64,000 bases of DNA from Aquatica leii (Eukaryota > Arthropoda > Insecta > Coleoptera > Lampyridae), in the NCBI GenBank assembly GCA_035610365.1, contig CM069432.1, forward strand, positions 71,490,520 to 71,554,519, given 5' to 3'. Position 1 is the stretch's first letter; the number at the start of each line of letters is the position of its first letter. Shown here piece by piece: positions 32,556-45,628 of the stretch. The notes under the pieces are model-generated. The model did no database searches and was not told where the DNA came from. It saw only the letters and a list, made by a program, of their open reading frames with translations. Position numbers and translations under genes: made by a program.

Positions 32556-35490
32556 TTTACAGTAATCATAATTTCGGTTTATGTTATCAATTTTCTTCTT
32601 AGGTTTGTTTCTATACATGAACAATAACTTGTTTTGTATCAATTTTTTATCTGATTTTTTGCAATACGCTTTTTACGCTTAAACATCTGTAAATAGGATA
32701 TCTTTGAGAATTAACTTGGAAAGCATGTGCTTTCTTAGAAAAACAACTGAAATTAACTACGTCTCATGTGATATCATTATTTTGTATTTATTTTTAGTGT
32801 CAGCAAATTTTTAAGAAGTATTATGTAGTTCTTAAAACAGTGAATTAAACATCATAACATTGTTTTTGATTTCTTTTTATTAACGGTATGAACATACTAT
32901 TAATGCTACAGGTGGCTCAAAAATTTGATTTTTTAAACGTTTTATAAAAATTTCACTTTTTTAATTTACAACCTGTTAATCACATACATGATCTATGTAT
33001 TTCTAATAAATAAACATTTGTTTTTCTTTTGAATTTTGTTATCATTCTCTTATTGTTATCAAGTTCCAACGTGATTGTATTAAGCGACGCGCACTGTAGT
33101 AACAACAGCAATTTTTTCAAATGTCATTATTATGAAACTATTTGTTACACAATGTCAATTCGGAAAATTAAAAAAAAAATGTATGTTAAGTACTGAATCG
33201 AATAGATTAATAAATGCATTTACAAGTCTATAGAGCTATTTTTTCCAAATACTATATTGATATTGATAATTTTCGAAATGAGTTGTTGGAACGAAACACG
33301 TTTATTCAAAATTAGTCTTAAATGTTTAATTCTCGATCTTTAGGAAATTTCCAAATTGTAAACTGAATAGGTAAGTAGTTCTAAAATAACACTACAAACT
33401 CAAGAAGTAGTTTCCTTGTGGCGTGAAATGAAAAAGTTTCCGTGTTGAATGTTCGAACGTATTTAAATTACAATTAATCACTTTTTTCCAAAACAAGTCC
33501 GTCGAGAATCAATTTCATTGCGAAGCAAAACTAAATATAGCCAATAACCTAAGAATGCGGCTTCCTTAAAAAATGTTTACTAAATAAATTTACGTTTTAA
33601 AATATAGACGATAACATAAGATACACGTTTTCATTTATAAATAAAATACTTTTTATTCAACATGCATTCTTATCAGTCTTACAACAGTACTATCTCGGCG
33701 AGTTTATGTAAAAAAAGTTTCATCATTTCACTGTAGCAATGGAGCCCCTTTACTGTATTTGATTTCTATCCTTGTCTTAAGGTACTTCTCACTCTACTAA
33801 ATCCCGGCCTTAAGTCGCGTCTAAAAAATTTTACTTCAAAAATGAAATGCAAAATTTTTGAAAAACAAAGTATTGTTGGTAACTAATGATGATAAAATAA
33901 TAATTAAAAATTGTTACTTGGAAATTTTATATGTATCTTATTTGAAGTACAAAATTCTACATTGTTTTGGGCTGATATTGCATTCTTGATTAATTCACAT
34001 ATAAAATATTAAATTCTAAAAAAATTTAAGCCTTATGGTGTACTATTCAAATTTGCAATAATGCAATCACCTAGTTTAGCATGGCTTTCTAATCACTTTA
34101 CGCTCGGTTTTAAAAATGTAAAGCAATTGTTTTAATTCAAAAATTTTTTTATGACAAAAATTAGACATTCCTGTGTATGTTGGATTGCATATATTTTTTT
34201 TAAATCACGACGTTTAGATGGCTTTTATTTATTCGTCAAACAAGTATCTAAAATATTGCCATAAATTGTTAGTCATGTAAATAGTCATTATGTAAATTAG
34301 TATACTTTGATAGAGATCTTTGCAGCGTCCGCGATGCTTCTAAAGTTTAAAATAAAGACGCCACCTTTAGTTAAAGTAGAAGCTTTCACCGAAATTATGT
34401 TTCTCCGAGTTTATAATTATACATACATATACTACTATTAACAGTAACATTTAAATTATAAAAAAATACTGTTTTAAACTTATTAATAACTTCAGTTTGT
34501 TTGATTGGACTTTGACATTACTGACAATATTTAATTGGTTGTAAGATATACTTTTATAATTCCAACAAGAAAGTTCACCTAAAATTGTCATTTTTATTAA
34601 TAAAAATAATTTTCAGAGATCTTCCGCCTATATTTTTACGGCAATCGAACTAGTACTTATGTGTAAACTGTCATTTTATACCGCATCAAGACATGAAGGC
34701 TATAGACGTGCATACTAGCCGAGGCATATGCTTTTTGATACTAGCTTGCGATCGTTGCGTCAAATTAAATACTTTACGTAATTGCGTTACCCATTTCATC
34801 AATAGCAGTTGTTCAAATTTGGAGGTTAATATGCAAAACTTTTGAAAAAGATACTGTTATTATTCAAATGTAACTTTCAAGTGCTATGAAAAAAAATTTC
34901 TTAATATTTTTAACACGCTTTTATTAGTTCGGGATGTATTAATGTATGTATGTATGTAACGGAATCTTTGAGCTTAATTTTCAGCGGTTTCCAGGTGTTT
35001 GATTAACTTAAAACTTTGCATGCGTTTCACCGACCGATGACAATGCAATAATTCATTAAAAAGTTTTTATTATCCTAATTAGGATCGTCAGGAATAATTG
35101 ATTTCTTTAGGGATCCTCTGCATGAGAGTGACAAAGACAGAGCGCGTGAACTGCGCAGGCGTGCATCTCGACAAAGCCTATCGCATTTAAATCGTTCCAG
35201 TGTATTTCACTATTACCACTTCGTGTCGGAGCAGGTAATTTGCGCGCCCGCTGCCTGCCTTGGATGTGATAGCTGTTTCTCAGGTTCCCTCCCCGAGAAA
35301 TAAGGTCTTACTGTCGATAACTACTGTTTCCAATACGTTTTTAGTTCGTAAGATATTTCATAATCACATGTCCGCAAAAATTGATTATTGATAAATCGAA
35401 TTAAAATACGGAAAATAACTGATAGCTTAGAAAATTGAAAAAACACGCTTTTATAGGTACTATAGGTACTAAAAAATAGAAAATAAATAA
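32556..35490. other. AT-rich spacer with a repeat fragment at 34911
   Basis: No coding homology. At 34911-35060 'aacacgcttttattagttcg' is followed by a (TGTA)4 run and 'caccgaccgatgacaatgc'; its first 20 bp match the arm motif of the inverted repeat at 35491-36193, so it is probably a relative of that element. Confidence 0.4.
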
Positions 35491-36193
35491 TAGTTTAAAA
35501 AAACCACAAAAACACGCTTTTATAAATAACCGAACTAAAAAGAAGAAAATAATTTATAATTACAAACAAAATTATTAAATTCAGAGCAATAATATATAAT
35601 TATAAACAAAATCACTAAATTCAGAGTTAAAAGCGTGGGGTGCATCTATAATCATTGTTACAATTATTCTAAAGGCAGCTATCAATAAGGGGAGAGTTAT
35701 GAAAATATAGAAAAATCCTACAAATAACAGTTTCACTGTATAATGTCTCGCCAAGTACACGTTAAACTATTGTTACAAACAATGATAAATTTATTTCTGT
35801 GAACACAAAATATAAAAAAATAAAAACCTCTGATCTTTACAAAAAAATTATTAGATTTAACAAAAACAGAATATCTCGTCACGTATGTATTCAAACGTCG
35901 TGTTTAGTGACAGTATTATGTATATCAGTCAAATGACAAATTGACAGCAATAGTCGAACTGAATACATGTTAAAACAATGATTGATATAATTAATTACAA
36001 AAAAAAAAGAAATAACAGATACTTGGCGCGAAAGACTACCGTGTATCCGGATGCATCCCACGCTTTTAACTCTGAATTTAGTGATTTTGTTTATAATTAT
36101 ATATTATTGCTTTGAATTTAATAATAAATTATTTTCTTCATTTGAGTTCGGTTATTTATAAAAGCGTGTTTTTTTAGTTTTTTTTTTAAACTA
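35491..36193. mobile_element. Inverted-repeat element with about 150-bp arms
   Basis: Left arm 35491-35646 and right arm 36050-36193 are imperfect reverse complements. They share 'acacgcttttataaataacc', 'gaagaaaataattta' and 'ataattataaacaaaatcac', ending at 'gcgtgggrtgcatc'. About 400 bp lie between. An extra 'acacgcttttatag' unit precedes the left arm at about 35443. No coding is seen inside. It looks like a long-TIR MITE; superfamily not determined. Confidence 0.6.
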
Positions 36194-37438
36194 TTTTTTT
36201 AATATAAAATATATATAATATATAATTAGTAATTTTATTATTTGCAATAAAAACAACTTATATGAAGGTTGTACTTGTAATAAAACGAATTAAACAAATA
36301 AAAACAACTACAACTCATCTATTCAAATATACTTTTAATTAATCTATAATAGCCGTTATTACTCAACACATGACGGCAAAGAAAAAATAAAACGATGGAA
36401 ACTATATTTTTACAAATTACAAAAAACAACACGAATACAGACATCTTAACATAATTGAAAGAAGTAATACCATCAAAACGAAAACAGTGTATAAATCATA
36501 AAATATTTAGGACAGAAGCAAGCAGTTTAAAGCGATGAGCAAAAATTACTTGTTATTGGAATTTTGTTAAAATTAAACAGACAAAATGAAGATTTATTTA
36601 ATTTTTCCATAAACTTTATACAACTCAGGCTTTCATTGTTTTCTTTTTATAGTTACTAAGCTTAAAGCCACCAGGTCATCAATCATCCTACGTCTTAAAT
36701 CATTCATTGATATCTTATTTTTATTTAGGAGCTTGTTAACCATGCAAGTATTTGTAATGATATATACGGATTATAATCTTTCAGTGCTGTTAGTAGACAA
36801 GACACTTGACCGGTAACTCCATTCTTTTCTTTTCTGTCAACAAAAACAGATTGTAAAAAATCGTGATGATTTGATGCCAAGTAAACGTTTATCTTTCAAT
36901 TTCCATGCAGCTATGACCAAGTCACTTCCCTAAAAGTCATATTCTTCTTTTGCTCGATTTTTGTCATATGTAAATTTGAGCAAATATTTTCTGTTTTTAT
37001 TCATAGTTTCAACCATAAAGATTTTTACCTTATACTCAAATCAACAGATCTAAGTTATTAAAATTACTATTAAAATATACCTTGTAGTGTATGTTTTCAC
37101 ATATATTTTTTACCACAGTTAATACTAAAATTTTTCCGAATTCTTTCGTGACTTACCAGTAACATTTCAAGACGTACCCAGTTTCATCTACCAAAATCCA
37201 TACTTCCGTCAAACCGGATTGTTACAGCAGCATGATCGTGAAGTAGATATTTTAGTAGCAATTACTCTGTTGTCATTTAGGGGTAAATAACCTAAAATTA
37301 GTACAAAACGATTAGGAGCGGCAGGTTTTGAATTGATAATAAGAACCAAAAAAGTTATTTGTGTATCTATGCACAAATATAAATAAAACTAAAGCTAAAC
37401 AGATATTTCGTTAATAAAACACGTTAAATATATGACGT
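36194..37438. other. AT-rich spacer
   Basis: No gene or repeat recognised. Confidence 0.4.
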
Positions 37439-37702
37439 TTACTTATTGATTGAAACAAATAGATAAAAGATCACAGACGATAAAAACAAACAGATAAATA
37501 CGGGCGAATCAAATTTATATCTTAAATCATCCACTACTAGATAAAAATCGGTGACTTCTTCTAATGTTTTTCCAACCCCAATAATGCATGGTTGTACTGG
37601 CAAACCCATATTGAACATGTTATAGTCCTCGCAATTTAACTTTCGATGCACGTCATTAACGTCAGTGACGTAGTTATTCAACCATGTTGTCGGTATTATC
37701 AT
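37439..37702 (-). pseudogene. Uncharacterised insect transposon-associated protein, C-terminal fragment
   Basis: An 87-codon minus frame contains 'MFNMGLPVQPCIIGVGKTLE' and 'FYLVVDDLRYKFDSP', a pattern I associate with C-terminal parts of uncharacterised insect proteins in which a VVDD/R/Y-x-V-x-SP segment is followed by an 'ALD..FK' helix. Here the frame diverges right after the SP. The region encoding 'NDVHRKLNCED' is repeated in inverted orientation at 38150-38203, so the frame is partly inside a repeat. Function unknown. Confidence 0.35.
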
Positions 37703-38202
37703 GTAAACTTAATGTTTTTGTACATTCTGTATATTACATTGCGAATTAGGTTTTCATTAAAAGTTTCTACATTCGTAACAGGTGTACTACGCTTACGTTT
37801 TGAAGAGATCTAAGAACCTCGTTGTTAGCAACCGCTGTAGATACAGAACTAACTGTAGAATATATGTATGTATTACCAAAATTTAAATATTATGTAAAAG
37901 AGTACCTTTCGCACAGCATTTACTGATTTCAATGGACCATTATTATCTCGTTCAAACTCAAAATAGTACAGCTTTGTATCAAAAATAATTATAAAAAACA
38001 ACGAGCACTTTGGCGTAAAAAACACAAATTAATTTTGACAGATGCCAACAACGCTGCAACAGTAGTAAGCACACCAACAACTTGAAAAAAAAAATTTCAT
38101 AAGACAATTCGGTATTTATTTAATTTTTACTATAAATAGGGTGGTATGAATTTTACGTCATTAATGACGTGCATCGAAAGTTGAATTGCGAGGACTTTAT
38201 AA
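37620..38202. mobile_element. Inverted-repeat element or inverted gene-fragment pair
   Basis: About 50-bp ends are reverse complements: left 37621-37670 (TATAGTCCTCGCAATTTAAC...) and right 38150-38202 (...GTTGAATTGCGAGGACTTTATAA). On both sides the repeat can be read as 'NDVHRKLNCED' on the outward-facing strand, so it could equally be two head-to-head gene fragments. TA dinucleotides flank both ends. Confidence 0.45.
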
Positions 38203-41095
38203 GTTTTTTTTTCTTTGAAACTTTTTTTCTCGGTTAGTAAGTACGAAATGTTTGGTCCCTTCGAGAAGTCCATACACTTTGACCTTGGTTAGTAAATACA
38301 GCGACCTAGGTTAGTAAATCTATTTTAAATTACTAAAACTTCCCAAAAATAATACATAACCCAAGCAATTTTATGCTAATAACGCCCGAATGTGTGTAGA
38401 ACTTCCTTGTTAAAAGTGCAATTGTAGTCAGCACACTTAAAGACAGCTCTCAGATGAATCCTTTACAACAATGCATTCGTGCTGTTAACATGAGTAACAA
38501 GGGTATCAAACGTAAAGCTATAAATTTTGAAACGTACACACTTAAACAGTTTGTATTACAATTGTGGAATTCTATGAAAAAGCAAACAATTATAACTGAT
38601 TATATAACACAGTGACATACAATTTAATACGAATGTTTTATCGGTTTATATAAACAATACGTTGTAACCGGCGTTGAAACTTAGTCGTGAATCTTTTATG
38701 TAAGACCCCGTAATCAGATTCATCTGGCTGAATTTTCTGTTATTTTAGCGATTGATTAGTTCGATGTTAGCATCGAAAACGTTTTGCTCGTTATTTTATT
38801 ACGTTTGATTTAAGTTTATTTGTATTTAATAGTTATTTCACAATTATTACTGGTATTTTTTTTAAAACGCATAAAGTTCCGTGGTTTTGAATTTGATTTA
38901 GTGTTTTACTTTTGGTTATCTCAGTAAAATAACAATTCTATCTAATTTACGATTTCCTTTTTGGAATGTAATTTGATCAATTTTTCCTGGTATCTATACT
39001 TTTGTTTATGTTGAGTTCTTTTACGAGCGCGATTTGGACCACCTGATAATTTAACGGAGTAAGCGTTTTCTGTGAGAAGATTTTCTTTCTTTCGAGTGCC
39101 TACGTGACATGACGCACGTGGCAATTATATTTTTCATCTTTGTTAATTTACTTTGTTTAGTGTTCCATCTTTTTCAAAGATTTACAGCGCAAGTTTGTTG
39201 AATTAAGTGGGATCACGAGGTGTTATAAGGAGTAAAATTTTGATTTTGAGGGATTGTGTTTTCGGTGGCAATTAAGAAATATCGGGTACCGTGATGTAGT
39301 TGAGTGGTCGGGGTACTTTTACCCTATCGTGATGTAATACCGCGGAAGTTAGATGGAACCGTGAAAATTAAGTGTAGTGGTGGAAAAGTTTGATTTTCCA
39401 AATTTCGTAATTTACGGTTTAAATAGTCTTCATGGTTTCCAAAAATAAAACTCACGTTTCAAGTTGGATATGCAATCGATGGGTTGTGTTAAATCCAGTC
39501 TTCGCATATGTGCGGATTTTATTTAAGTGTTAAAAAAGAAAATTCTTCCGCCGTCATTGCAATTGTTTGGGGTACCTTTCAACGTTATTCTTCCCGTAGA
39601 CAACTGGCCACCTAGAACCAACCACAGGTTCTTTCCTGAAGTTACGACAATTCAAGGTATTTATTTTGCACTATATATTTAATCGTGAAGTTATTATTTA
39701 CGTGATTGAGTGTTAAAAGCTTTGAATTTCAAATAAAAATTTTAAGTGTCGAATTGATTTAACGTTAATGTAACTAATTATTGTCCGTATTTATCGGAAC
39801 TGTGACGTAATCCCGAGTTAAAAATTTATTAAACGGGACCGAATTTTCGATTCCAGATATATATATTAGTTTTATATTGAATAAGTTTATTTCTTTTGTA
39901 AATGACTAATTTCGACGCGCACACGGCCGTGATAAATTAAGATTTACTAATTTGTGCTTGGTTTTATTAAATTCTGTAATTTGTATTTTTTTTTGTATTG
40001 TGCATTTATTCAAACATTCATTTTACGTTCTTTGTTTTTGTTTTGTGTGGTTAATTTTGTTAATTTCAATACCTTTATTTTTTTTAAATTTTATTCATTA
40101 TTTTTTTTTGTGTGTTCAAATAAATGTTAAATTGTTAAATGTAAAGAGCTTTTAATTCCGTCTGCCTCCGCGTGTGTTATTTTATTAGATTCTTTCAGAT
40201 TTTAGTGAGATACACTCTAATAAGGTAAGTCCGTTTAGAGCGTATCCTTCAGGAGCGGGCTTGTGGTTGGCAAGGGCCAGAAGTCCATTAAGCTTTACTC
40301 CTTCCTGGCGACCTTTGATTTCGACATTATTACTTTTCGATTTTGTGTTTTTCGTCAAGTTATACAAATCAATCACGAAATTTTAAAATATAACCCACCC
40401 CGCCTCCACTGAGCAGCGGCACAACATCGTTTATGTTACCTCATTTCAGGCAGTGACATTGTTCCAACTTTTGCATGTAACAACGTGCTTAATGACTTAT
40501 TCTAAAAACGACATATCCGACTTCATATACCAAATTACATTAACATAGCCGAGAACGTAATTATAGCATAAATGCTGTATGTACGACCTCAACAAAAATT
40601 AAGCTGTACCTCAAATAGTAACTCAAATAGTAAGTCCCCTCGTTTAGTAAGTACCAAACGATCGGTCCCTTGAAGTACTTACTAATTAATGTCAACTGTA
40701 TCATCTTACTCTAGCATAAATTTTAATGCCATCGGTAGAATAAGATGAGGTAAAAGTAATAAAGTCCTTACCATAAGAGAAGATCCCTACGTCATTACTT
40801 ACTGCTGTAAGAAATAACATATCGACTATTACATGAGCAAGACATAAACTATATAAACTATGTGTAAAACAAAGAGGGAAGATTGATTGCATTCGTTATA
40901 AATAACGTTATTCAATTGACTTCAATCAAGTTGACGTTTTGTTAAACACGGTTTGCTGTCATTTTTATTTCGTTTTGTATCTTTGGTTATTATTATTATT
41001 ATTTTACATTATTTTATTTGAAACTGTTCTTTTTAGAACAAAATCGTGTCGGGTTTTATACAAAGTAATTGCGCTCTCAGTCTTGCCAAATGGTG
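38203..41095. other. Unassigned region with a repeated 40-bp motif
   Basis: Segments 38231-38270 and 40641-40680 are direct, diverged repeats ('gttagtaagtacgaaatg...ggtccctt' and 'tttagtaagtaccaaacg...ggtccctt'). The second also folds (TTAGTAAGTAC 40644-40654 with GTACTTACTAA 40675-40685). Between them a GC-richer block at 39190-40380 could be a decayed LTR, but no partner LTR, pol or boundaries are visible. The frames at 38942-39124 and 40185-40376 carry no recognised domain. Confidence 0.35.
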
Positions 41096-41109
41096 GTTAA
41101 TTTACTTGC

Positions 41110-41900
41110 ATAATTTAAACAAGAAAAGGACGATGGGGGTCCTTTAATTCCATTAACAATTCTTCAAGAGGTAAGCTAAAGAAAGAATTGATTACAATAT
41201 ATTATTTACAATAAGTTGTAGCTGCATTAGGCATAAGCTTAGTTTCTGTTAAGCGGATAATATCTGAACACAAATCGAATCCGGTGTTATCCGGTCCTAG
41301 AAAGAAAAGCCACAAAAGAAGTCAAAAACTGTCGACTTGTCAGAATCTTCAAAAATGACTATAAGAAACACATTGTATATGATGTATACAAACAGTAAGT
41401 TCTGGTGAAAACAGCCTTCATAATCTTTCTAAAAATAACTTTTTCTAGAACATGCGGCTGTAAATTCCTTAAACAGCGAACTCAAACATAAAAATGTTTT
41501 AAGTGATCGCACTTTAAATAGAACTTTGAATGAAATTGGCTTTAAATTCAAGAAAGACGATAACCGTAGATTCTTAATGAAGACATCACGTATAGCCCTT
41601 ATAAAGATTAAATTTCTAAAACGTTACATAGAAAATCTACTCAAAATTTCCAGGTGAAGTAGTTTGTATGGATGAGACTTGGATATTTGCTAAAGGAAGT
41701 ATGGGCAGGTCGTGGCAAGATGAGGGTTACGATGGAAAACGATTTATTGTCGTACATGCTGGTAGAAAATCTGGATTTGTAAAAAACGTTTCGTTATTGT
41801 TTTCATCTAAATCTTGGCATGAAGATTATTATAGAGATATGAATAGCGAAACGTTAAAAAAATTAGTCTATACTAATATCGTGCGACTTAAATTGTAAAC
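41110..41900 (+). pseudogene. IS630/Tc1-superfamily DDE transposase remnant
   Basis: Blocks in order: an N-terminal piece before an apparent intron at 41170; 'GISLVSVKRIISEHKSNP' then 'SGPRKKSHKRSQK' (41230-41330, HTH and basic linker); 'VLSDRTLNRTLNEIGFKFKK' (41490-41560, second HTH); 'FLKRYIENL' (about 41620); and the DDE start in frame 41668-41898, 'VVCMDETWIFAKGSMGRSWQ', with the first catalytic Asp, then 'GYDGKRFIVVHAGRKSGFV' and 'EDYYRDMNSETLKKLV'. The frame then stops; the second Asp and Glu regions are not visible. Same broad family as the minus-strand remnant at 6000-7094, but clearly diverged from it. Confidence 0.65.
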
Positions 41901-41959
41901 TTGAAAACTCATGTCCTCGTATGAAAAAGCTTGATGAATTTTCATTTAAAAAGATTGGT

Positions 41960-43780
41960 TCTTGTAAATGTGCGAATTAAGTCCATTTGCATATCGAGGT
42001 ATTTTTAAGAACTTGAGGATTTTCTGAAAAAATTATAACAAAAATAGCTTATTTTCATCGAGTTATACATACATCAGTTTACTGTAACCATTATGGTATT
42101 CAATTATTTTCCTATTTTTTTACAAAAACAGGGTAATCATGCATCTCCATCTCTTATTTGTCTAACTAAACCTTACATTTCATTAATGCATTATCGTTTT
42201 TGACAGAAATATTTTTGTTATAAGTTGAACATTATTATGCGCTCTACTCAAATTTTCAAATGAAGTTATGTTTTAAATACTGGGTTCTCGATTAAATTGA
42301 AATTCAGTTGACTCAAATGCGAATTCGTCAAATACGCGGCGTTTTCGGAAAAAAACTTATCAGTGTATTAAAAAACTAATTAAATCAAGAAGTAATTAAT
42401 TAGTAAATAATTGTATTTATACTTTTTTTAGATTTTCTAGTTGATGCTTTTGTAAAAAAAATATATACAACTACTAAAAAGATAAAAACAAATTATAATA
42501 TAATATATAGCATTATTACTGTTTGACAACAATGAATTATTATTACCATTGCTATTACCATTGAGTAATAATTTAAGAAGAGGCGCAACTAGTGTGTTAA
42601 AAATCGTACTGTAGTTTTATCTCTCTTGTTTCTCTTTTTTTTTACCCGTCTGTACCCCCTCTTTTCATAAACTAATAGGCTAAGATCTGCTGCCATCTGC
42701 AAAATCGTGGTTTCTATTTTGCGAACTTACTTATTTCTTATGAAGTACCAGTTAGAACCTTTTGTTATATTTGTGTTTACTTTACCGTTTACCTGTTCAA
42801 AACAGGTTAATATCATAAACAATAGCTTGTATTGTTATGACACAACTCAATGTCAAATAAACTTAAACAATATCATGCTTTATATTTAAGAAAACAAAAA
42901 ATATGTATATTCAAATATTTATTTATTTTTGTAAAATATAAATCGAAAACATAGAAATAACTAAAACAATGGAAATTAAATTAAAAGAAAATTGTTATGG
43001 GGATTTATTGTTATTATTCGTCAATTTTTAAAATTATTCAAATTAGCAGTCCACCAATAATAAATTATAAAACTTATAAAAAGTTAAGATTACAAAAAGT
43101 TTTTTAACTTACATTTTTTTCGAACAATCTCAAATCTAAAAATTTGTAACTAGATAATTAAAAATGTAAGTTTTACAAAATGTTAAATGTTAATTATTTT
43201 AAAAAGGAAGATGGTGCAATTTAGAAACAAATATAAAAAAATTTAAGTTTAAAATCGTAATTGAAATTGGTTTGCTAGTTCAACAAAAAATGATTTGATA
43301 TTTTAATATAAATGAACTGTAGTAATTGAAGAATTTCCCAGTGAGCAAATTGCAGCTAAAACTGGCTTTTTTATAACTACTTTAGCTTTTAAAGTTACTC
43401 TTTAGAACACTTTTAAGTGGTTTGTGAAAAAACTAAAACCTCCATGAAGCGTTTAAGTAGCTAAAAAATTCTCAGTTATGTTGCTGTTAGGTAGCTCCTT
43501 TAATGCATTAAAATCGGGCTTATACAGCTCTTTGTGGTACTAGCAAAGTTTTAAAGAAGCTCTAAAGGAACTGTAAACCACCTTTCAGAAACAACTATAC
43601 AGCTTAAATAGCTTTATTTTTACTACCTTTAAGTAGCTTAAAAATTAAATAAATATTTCATTAGAAAAAGAAATCTTGAAATTGTTACCTTACTTAATTT
43701 CTTAAAAATTGAGAAAAGTGATAAAGGAGAACCCATTGAAAAACCTAGATTTTGTTTAAAAATTGATTATCAAATTTATC
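41960..43780. other. AT-rich spacer
   Basis: No coding homology recognised on either strand. Confidence 0.4.
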
Positions 43781-43789
43781 ACTTATTTT

Positions 43790-43965
43790 TACTGAAATCT
43801 TCTTAAACAATTTAGAAAGTAAATATATTTCTGAACACCAAATTTTCTTACAAAAATAATATTTTGGAAAAGATATGTTGATGACATTTTTGTATTTAAA
43901 AAGTTGTAAACATTTTTTGTAGATTTTCTGAAGATGAGCATCATTATTTTAAAGCTCGAAACATA
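43790..43965 (+). pseudogene. Penelope-like reverse transcriptase fragment with hammerhead-type tail
   Basis: Frame at 43790-43860 reads 'FTEIFLNNLESKYISEHQIF', like the RT segment after the 'GSPLSP' turn of Penelope-like elements. After a one-base shift, 43862-43906 reads 'IFWKRYVDDIFVFKK', the PLE active-site pattern W-x-RYVDD. At 43928-43934 comes CTGAAGA, then a 4-bp GAGC/GCTC stem II and GAAA (43958-43961), a hammerhead-type core. The distance between RT and this motif is too short for an intact element, so an internal deletion is likely. Confidence 0.5.
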
Positions 43966-45628
43966 TGTAAACGAATTTGTTATTAGTGGACTCGTAATTT
44001 AAATAATTTTAAATTAAAATTAATGTTAAATTTCTCAAAGAATAATTGACCAATTAATCCTTTAAAAGGATTTTTGACGGAGAATCCATTTGTATCACTA
44101 TGTTGCGTAGTTTAGTCAAAAACTTAACGGCTTGACGAATTTGAGAACACACTGTGGTCGTTCCGATATCTTCAAAATATTATAGGACGTATCTTCAACT
44201 ATAAAACATATATTAAAAAATTACGTATTATTGCTTGTCTACTTATACCTTCGTTTAGTGAACTGGAGCTGTAGAAAGAATAAATTTATTCGTCTTCACG
44301 ATCGTCATCCATAAATAACAATCGACGTTTTTTCCATATGTTTGAGAAACTACTACATTTGAGTATCTTAGGTTGATGTTCATATCAACAATTACAGCTT
44401 CTGTAAAAATTATACTAAATAAGCCCAAAAAGTAAAAAAAATTAAGTTGTTAGTATTATAAAAATAAAGTTTTGAAAATGCAATTAGTATTAGTATTTTC
44501 AAAATTTTATGATTTTTTAAACAATTGTAAAAATATTTTATGTATTGTTGGATTTGTATTGAAGTAAGCTTTCAGTATGCTAAAATAAACATAAAAAATT
44601 TTGTTTATAATTTTTTTATTTTTTAAAAAACTAAGTATTTATTAGACAAGGTGCTACAGAAATGCTGCCCTAACATTTACAAAAACGATATTTTTATTCG
44701 ACATGCCAACATCAACAAAAAAACATTTAAAGCAATGGCCAGAGCGATTATGCAATTACGATGAATCGATCATTATGCAAAATAATGATCGCGATATCGA
44801 GCGTCTGTATAATAACGATCGCAATCATTGATTGCTTATAAAATAACAATTGCGGTTGTGGAAAAGAAATTAATACTTTTAATTGTCGCATAAACAAATA
44901 AGACTAATATAACACTATAATATTTACTTTAATAAATGTATAATAAACTTTAAGTATGCAGGTAGTTCACGGAAAATCGTAAAATTTTGTAGGTAAATAA
45001 CCCCTTTGCTCTTTTCCTCGTAAGAATTTTAAACCACATACAGATTTTTAATAAAAAGTAACATGAATTTAAACATTGAATTATATTTTTTGTTTACAGA
45101 AATTTAACAATGCATTCTTTTTCAAAGATAATTATCAAACTCTTCTAGGAAAGAACGTTTGTAAAATTTGTGTCACACATTCAGCATTTAGGGAAAAACC
45201 TAGCTTTATATAAACACCAAGCTAAATCATAAAAACACAGGAAGTTAAAAACAATAAGCATTAACTACAAATGACAATACGTATTTGAAAAGAATTGCAA
45301 ATTTATTTTTAATTCATAAATCTTATGTTTGAGACAAATATCAACACGAGTTATGACTAATTACTCAACAATCTTTTTCAGGGTCAATTTCAAATAGAAA
45401 CATTTAATTTACGAAAGAACGACACTTATTTTTTAATATGGTGTTTATTAATGCTTTAAACTATTTGTTCCTAAGTTTGCATCAGAATTCAAATAGCACG
45501 TCATGTCGAAAAAACATCACAGTAGTATCTATTTTCTGTGAATTTTTGTAAATATGTATTTTTTAATCTAAATATGAATAAATTTTAATTAATTTATTGT
45601 TTAGAAACAATATTAAAAAATACTTAGA
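43966..45628. other. AT-rich spacer
   Basis: No gene recognised. A 10-bp stem, 5-nt loop hairpin (CGATCATTAT...ATAATGATCG) sits at 44767-44791 in a block rich in 'gatcgcgat' words that resemble part of the neighbouring THAP repeat. Confidence 0.4.

Noticed and set aside
38942..39124. 60-codon minus frame rich in Arg/Lys
   Set aside because: Basic composition alone is not evidence; no motif, and bounded by AT-rich non-coding sequence.
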